Positions 60,486-64,000 of a DNA stretch of 64,000 nucleotides are shown here, one piece after another. The stretch's first letter is position 1, and every line of letters begins with the position of its first letter. A program made the translations under genes and the position numbers. A model generated the notes under the pieces. That model saw only the letters and a program-made list of their open reading frames with translations, ran no database searches and was not told the origin of the DNA. Source of the stretch: Polyangium mundeleinium (GTDB lineage Bacteria; Myxococcota_A; Polyangia; Polyangiales; Polyangiaceae); the NCBI RefSeq assembly GCF_028369105.1, contig NZ_JAQNDO010000001.1, positions 6,542,501-6,606,500 on the forward strand, in the 5' to 3' direction.

Positions 60486-62477
60486 TCACGCCCACCCTGC
60501 GATCTCCGCGACGAGCGCCGGCTTCTCCAGCTTGAGGCATTCGGCGCTCGCCGCGCGGCGCAGGTGCTCCATCCGCACGGGGTCGCCAGCATCCGCCGCC
60601 AGGAAGGCCGCGTTCACCGCGATGTTCCGGATGTTTCCCCCGGTCACGCTGAGGCGCGCAAGCTTCTGCCAGTCCAGCCCCTCGGTGGGCGTCTTCCGCG
60701 GGAAGACCCGTCGCCATATCTCCGCGCGTTGCTGCGCGTCGGGAAATGGAAACGTCACGACGAACCGGAGCCGCCGCAGAAACGCGGTGTCCAGCGCGTT
60801 CTTCATGTTCGTGGTGAGGATGGCGAGCCCCTGATACGCTTCCATGCGTTGGAGCAAGTAGCTCACCTCGATGTTGGCATACCGATCGTGGCTGTCCTTG
60901 ACCTCGCTCCGCTTGCCGAAGAGCGCGTCGGCCTCATCGAAGAGGAGGAGCGCGCCGCCCTCGCCTGCCGCGTCGAAGATGCGGCTCAAGTTCTTCTCCG
61001 TCTCGCCGATGTATTTGCTCACCACCTGGCTCAGATCGACCCGGACGAGGTCGAGCCCGAGCTCGCGCGAGAGGATCTCTGCGGCCATGGTTTTCCCGGT
61101 ACCGCTCACGCCAGCGAACAGCACGCCGATGCCGAGGCCGCGGGCGCTCTTTTCACCGAACCCCCAGCTCTCGTAGACCCGATAACGCTGACGGGCCTGC
61201 GCCGCGAGGGTGCGGAGCGTATCGAGCTCGTCGTGCGCGAGCACGAGGTCGTCCCATCCTGCGGTGGACGGGATGCGTTGCGCGAGATCGTCGAGGCGCG
61301 GGCGTGCGCGCGCCCGACACGATTCCCATAGCCGCACCGCCAAGCCTTCGGCGCCCTCGCTTTCGAAATGCGCGGATACCTGGTGCCCGAGCGTCTGGAT
61401 GCTGCCCGCGCCGAGGTTGAAGCTCGCGACCAAGGTGTCGAGATGGCCCTCGAGCACTTCCGCAGCAGGGCCAAGCGCTTCGCGCCAGACGAGCCGCTGC
61501 TCCGTCGCGCCGAGCTTGCTCACCTCGAACGAGGTGACCGCGCGACGCTCCAGCCGAGCAGGGAATCGGCTCGCGAGAAAAACAGCCCCCCAGCATCGAT
61601 CCGCGAAGGAGAGCGCGATCCGAAGGGCGCCCGGCGCCTCCATCTCCTCACAATCGAGGAAAAGCGCGCTGGGCGAGAGGCGGGCCTCGCGCTCCCATAG
61701 ACGCAGGAGCTCGTCCCGCTCGGCATGCGACGACGGCAAATCCGCCGCGTGGAGGACATGGAGGGTGAGCCCCTGCGCGGCGGCTGCGCTGGTCGCGACG
61801 CCGAGCTTTCCAGACCTCTCCTCCCCGGAAAGCGCCACCACAGGCCATGACGAAGGCGCGTCTCTCGACCAGAGCTGCACGATATCGGCTGCGAGCGCGC
61901 GATGGGTCGGCGCAAGCGCTCGGGGACCGAGCTCCGGCGCGAGCAGCAGCCCGAGGCGCTCGTCGAGCTGATCGATGCCCACGAGCGAATGCAGGATTCG
62001 CTCGCTGACGCCAAGAGGACTCGTCGTCAGGGTCGGGCCGGCCATGATCTCGATGAGCCGATACCTGCGGAGGGGTCGCTCCGGGGTGAGCGCGCTCCAG
62101 TGCGCATCGGGGAGCGCGGACAACGCGACCTCGAAGGTGGGGCGGGCGCGGCTGCGATCGCCCTGGAGCAGCGCACAATACCCCGCGAGCCCGGGATCGA
62201 GCTCGACGCCGACGCAAAGCAAGAGGATGTCGCGCTCGAACGAGGAGAGCTCGAACGCTGCCGCGATTCGCTCGATCGCCGCCGGCGTCGAGAGCTCGTT
62301 CCGGGCCTGTTCACGCGCGCGTTCGAGCAAATCGAGCGATCCGCCGTCCGCCGCAGGCGTGCTCGGCGCGCCCGCGCGCTCGGCGAAGAGCCTGAGCCTC
62401 TCGCGGACGACCGCCACCGATGCCATGAGATGACGCCGGTTGGCTTCGAGCCAATTGGCATCCGCCGCACCCGTCAT
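60486..62477 (-). CDS. AAA+ ATPase of the eCIS (Afp15/Pvc15-like)
   Basis: 663 residues from MTGAADANWL, overlapping the DUF4255 stop. The C-terminal AAA+ module has Walker A AGVSGTGKT, Walker B ALLLFDEADALFG, a sensor region TTNMKNALD and the arginine-finger loop AFLRRLRF. The N-terminal ~400 residues are a second, degenerate ATPase-like half (VVALSGEERSGKLGVATSAA lacks the usual GKT/S). This two-half layout is characteristic of eCIS ATPases, which are needed for particle assembly or cargo loading. It is encoded on the strand opposite to the structural genes, with the tail-terminator gene. Confidence 0.9.
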   Translation of the reverse strand: MTGAADANWLEANRRHLMASVAVVRERLRLFAERAGAPSTPAADGGSLDLLERAREQARNELSTPAAIERIAAAFELSSFERDILLLCVGVELDPGLAGYCALLQGDRSRARPTFEVALSALPDAHWSALTPERPLRRYRLIEIMAGPTLTTSPLGVSERILHSLVGIDQLDERLGLLLAPELGPRALAPTHRALAADIVQLWSRDAPSSWPVVALSGEERSGKLGVATSAAAAQGLTLHVLHAADLPSSHAERDELLRLWEREARLSPSALFLDCEEMEAPGALRIALSFADRCWGAVFLASRFPARLERRAVTSFEVSKLGATEQRLVWREALGPAAEVLEGHLDTLVASFNLGAGSIQTLGHQVSAHFESEGAEGLAVRLWESCRARARPRLDDLAQRIPSTAGWDDLVLAHDELDTLRTLAAQARQRYRVYESWGFGEKSARGLGIGVLFAGVSGTGKTMAAEILSRELGLDLVRVDLSQVVSKYIGETEKNLSRIFDAAGEGGALLLFDEADALFGKRSEVKDSHDRYANIEVSYLLQRMEAYQGLAILTTNMKNALDTAFLRRLRFVVTFPFPDAQQRAEIWRRVFPRKTPTEGLDWQKLARLSVTGGNIRNIAVNAAFLAADAGDPVRMEHLRRAASAECLKLEKPALVAEIAGWA

Positions 62478-63685
62478 AGGATCGTCACCTCGAGGGACGG
62501 ATCGAAGGAGGGCGGGGGGCCGCCGAGCACGATGGGGCTGTCGACGCCGTCGATGCGGAGCCGGAGGTAAAACGTGCCCGGCGACGTGGCGGCGAACGTG
62601 ATGGAGTCCGTTTGCGCGGTGATTGCAGGCGGAGCGATCCCTTGGGTCCCGAGGAGCAAAAGGACGGACTGCCCGGGCCGGATGTCGGGGCTCACGGTCA
62701 GCGGCAGCAATGCGATCTCCTCGGAATCGCGGCTGACGGGGCTCGACGGGACCGACAAAATCCTGGGGGCCAACGCGAGAGGAAGCCCATTCGTGATCCG
62801 CGTCGGGTTGCTCGGATGGGTGACGACGACGGATACCGTGTACAGGCCCGCAGGCCACGCAGCGGGGGCATCGGGAAGCGTGACCGTGGCTTCGGTCGCG
62901 CTGACGGCATCGACGGACAGATCGATCGGTGTCGTCCAGAGTCGATGCGAAAACCGCACCAAAACCGTGCTGGCCGGGTCGTCGGCGAGATGATGGCCCG
63001 TGAGCGTGAGGGTGTCGCCGAGAAGGGCATACCCGCGCGGCGTCGCCGGTGCGATCTTGGCGAGGGTGGGGTAAGGGGGCAGGAGATCGGGCTGCACGCC
63101 ACCGCCCGATCCGATCGAGAGTACCGGGAGGGGAGCCTTGATGGGCTTTTCGCTGTCGAGCAGCACGACGGATACCTCGTACGCGGCGGAGACGCGGTAG
63201 CTCGTCTGAAACGCGCTCCAGAGTTTGTACATCTCCTCCGTCGTGAGGGGCTGCGCAGTGATACGAACCCGCTCCACCTGGAGATCGAGGTCGCTCTTGG
63301 GCTCCGCCGTCTTGAGCTCGGCCGGGCTGAGAAGCGGCTGTTCATGGAGCGCGGCCATGCCCACGGCGAGCATACGGTGGGCGAGGACGTCGTCGCCCTC
63401 GGGGCCGAAGGCGCTGACGACGTAATGCAGGGTCAGCCCCAGGGGTGGGTATCCGGTCTCCCCGGGCTTGACCTGCTGCGGCGAGGTCTGGTTACGCCAC
63501 GACGCGGCAGGAACCACGTGGTAGAGGAATAGATTGAGCCGGCTTGCCTCGTCGTCGACGTTGGCCCTGTCCGGCGGGAGCGTCGAGACGGCGGTCCCGG
63601 CGAGGTCGGTGTGCTTCTGGAGCGCGTTGAAGAGCCTGTTCCGAAGCGCAGCGGTGACGTTGGCGATCGCGAAGGTATTGCTCAT
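62474..63685 (-). CDS. DUF4255 tail-terminator protein (Afp16/Pvc16-like) with Ig-like C-terminus
   Basis: 403 residues. Residues 1-190 are the DUF4255 domain (MSNTFAIANVTAALRNRLFN; RLNLFLYHVVPAASWRN; PPLGLTLHYVVSAFGPE), the eCIS protein that caps the distal end of tube and sheath. The remaining ~200 residues form two Ig-like/IPT-like beta domains (LLGDTLTLTGHHLADDPAST; ITFAATSPGTFYLRLRIDGV), which are absent in the small Afp16 and may project from the particle cap. It is first in the ATPase operon, overlapping it by 4 bases. Confidence 0.9.
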   Translation of the reverse strand: MSNTFAIANVTAALRNRLFNALQKHTDLAGTAVSTLPPDRANVDDEASRLNLFLYHVVPAASWRNQTSPQQVKPGETGYPPLGLTLHYVVSAFGPEGDDVLAHRMLAVGMAALHEQPLLSPAELKTAEPKSDLDLQVERVRITAQPLTTEEMYKLWSAFQTSYRVSAAYEVSVVLLDSEKPIKAPLPVLSIGSGGGVQPDLLPPYPTLAKIAPATPRGYALLGDTLTLTGHHLADDPASTVLVRFSHRLWTTPIDLSVDAVSATEATVTLPDAPAAWPAGLYTVSVVVTHPSNPTRITNGLPLALAPRILSVPSSPVSRDSEEIALLPLTVSPDIRPGQSVLLLLGTQGIAPPAITAQTDSITFAATSPGTFYLRLRIDGVDSPIVLGGPPPSFDPSLEVTIL

Positions 63686-63877
63686 CGGGCACCGGGAACG
63701 TGTAAGATTTCAGTGCCGCGGACCTGCGGCGCAAGCCGAGACAAGATCGCACGCCGCGTCTCCAAATGCAATCCTCATGTTGGCTATGCGCGCCGGATCG
63801 GATTCCCCACGAAGCGCCCCCCGCACCGCGGCTCATCCCGTTGCTCGCGCGGCTTCTGCTCCCACCACGCAATCCGC

Positions 63878-64000
63878 GAGTACACCAAGCTGGAGCGGGT
63901 CTGGGTCGACGGTGCGTACGACGGGAAAGTGCTCGACGGTCTCCGAGCGAATACGAAACTTGCGATCGAAGTCGTCAAGCGCCCAGATGCTCTGCGGAGC
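63878..64000 (+). mobile_element. IS5-type transposase fragment at window edge
   Basis: The 41 codons that reach the right edge read EYTKLERVWVDGAYDGKVLD, then GLRANTKLAIEVVKRPDALR. The segment WVDGAYDGK matches the DDE-transposase block VxADxGYxG of IS5-family elements, and LAIEVVKRPD the following strand with the conserved basic region. No start or terminal inverted repeat is visible to the left, where the sequence is non-coding to the DUF4255 start (63686-63877), so the left part of the element is missing or rearranged. The remainder is outside the window. Confidence 0.65.

Noticed and set aside
39273-63685. Myoviral prophage or type VI secretion system
   Set aside because: There is no capsid, portal, terminase, lysis gene, or TssJLM membrane complex. 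The eCIS-specific AAA+ ATPase, DUF4255 and DUF4157 proteins are present.

Overview
The window is strongly GC-rich with high third-position GC. It carries several myxobacterial hallmarks: a secreted Cys-rich protein with a MYXO-CTERM-type tail, a very large Ser/Thr kinase-ATPase, kinase/sigma54-type regulator pairs, many one-off hydrolases and a phage-tail-like injection system. A myxobacterium of the Sorangium/Polyangium kind is the most likely source. This is inferred from gene content, not from a marker gene.

Layout. (1) 1-2,000, minus strand: start of a Ser/Thr kinase and a surface-sorted MopE-like Cys-rich protein. A 21-bp minisatellite follows at 2,201-2,482. (2) 2,667-9,636, plus: a tightly overlapping operon of a gluzincin-like metalloprotease, a degenerate CHAT protein, an intact CHAT (caspase-like) protein, a small protein and a matrixin-like metalloprotease, followed by a calcineurin-like phosphoesterase. 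(3) 9,661-12,572, minus: a lipase and an aldonolactone-oxidase-like flavoprotein. (4) 12,700-16,355: a small mobile or rearranged island with a tyrosine recombinase, an NTase-fold protein with PH-type 11-residue repeats, two inverted GC-rich REP-like elements, and two fused gene fragments, one a duplicate of the guanine deaminase gene found 16 kb away. (5) 16,599-21,871, plus: a GAF-AAA+ regulator with a damaged GAFTGA loop, translationally coupled to a kinase-AAA-TPR-like giant. (6) 21,893-28,639, minus: a five-gene CBASS-type antiphage operon with two CD-NTases, a CHAT-SAVED effector, an E2-E1 fusion (Cap2) and a JAB isopeptidase (Cap3). (7) 28,842-33,660: FAD amine-oxidase-like enzyme, DUF5995-like protein, guanine deaminase, HEAT-repeat protein. 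(8) 33,723-63,685: an extracellular contractile injection system (eCIS). A giant DUF4157 effector candidate is encoded divergently upstream. The plus-strand operon 39,273-60,461 encodes sheath, tube, baseplate, spike, fibre-like proteins, a lipoprotein and a second DUF4157 effector with a Tlde1-like (DUF2778) peptidoglycan-cleaving domain. The AAA+ ATPase and the DUF4255 tail-terminator protein lie convergently at the end. (9) An IS5-type transposase fragment runs off the right edge.

How they work together. Three modules involve caspase-like CHAT proteases or injection of effectors. The CBASS operon would sense phage, make a cyclic nucleotide and switch on a CHAT protease through SAVED. The 2.7-8.3 kb operon looks like a second, CHAT-centred proteolytic module of unknown purpose with two metalloproteases and a catalytically dead CHAT partner. 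The eCIS would load DUF4157-tagged cargo and deliver it by sheath contraction. No tRNA, rRNA or CRISPR array was seen.
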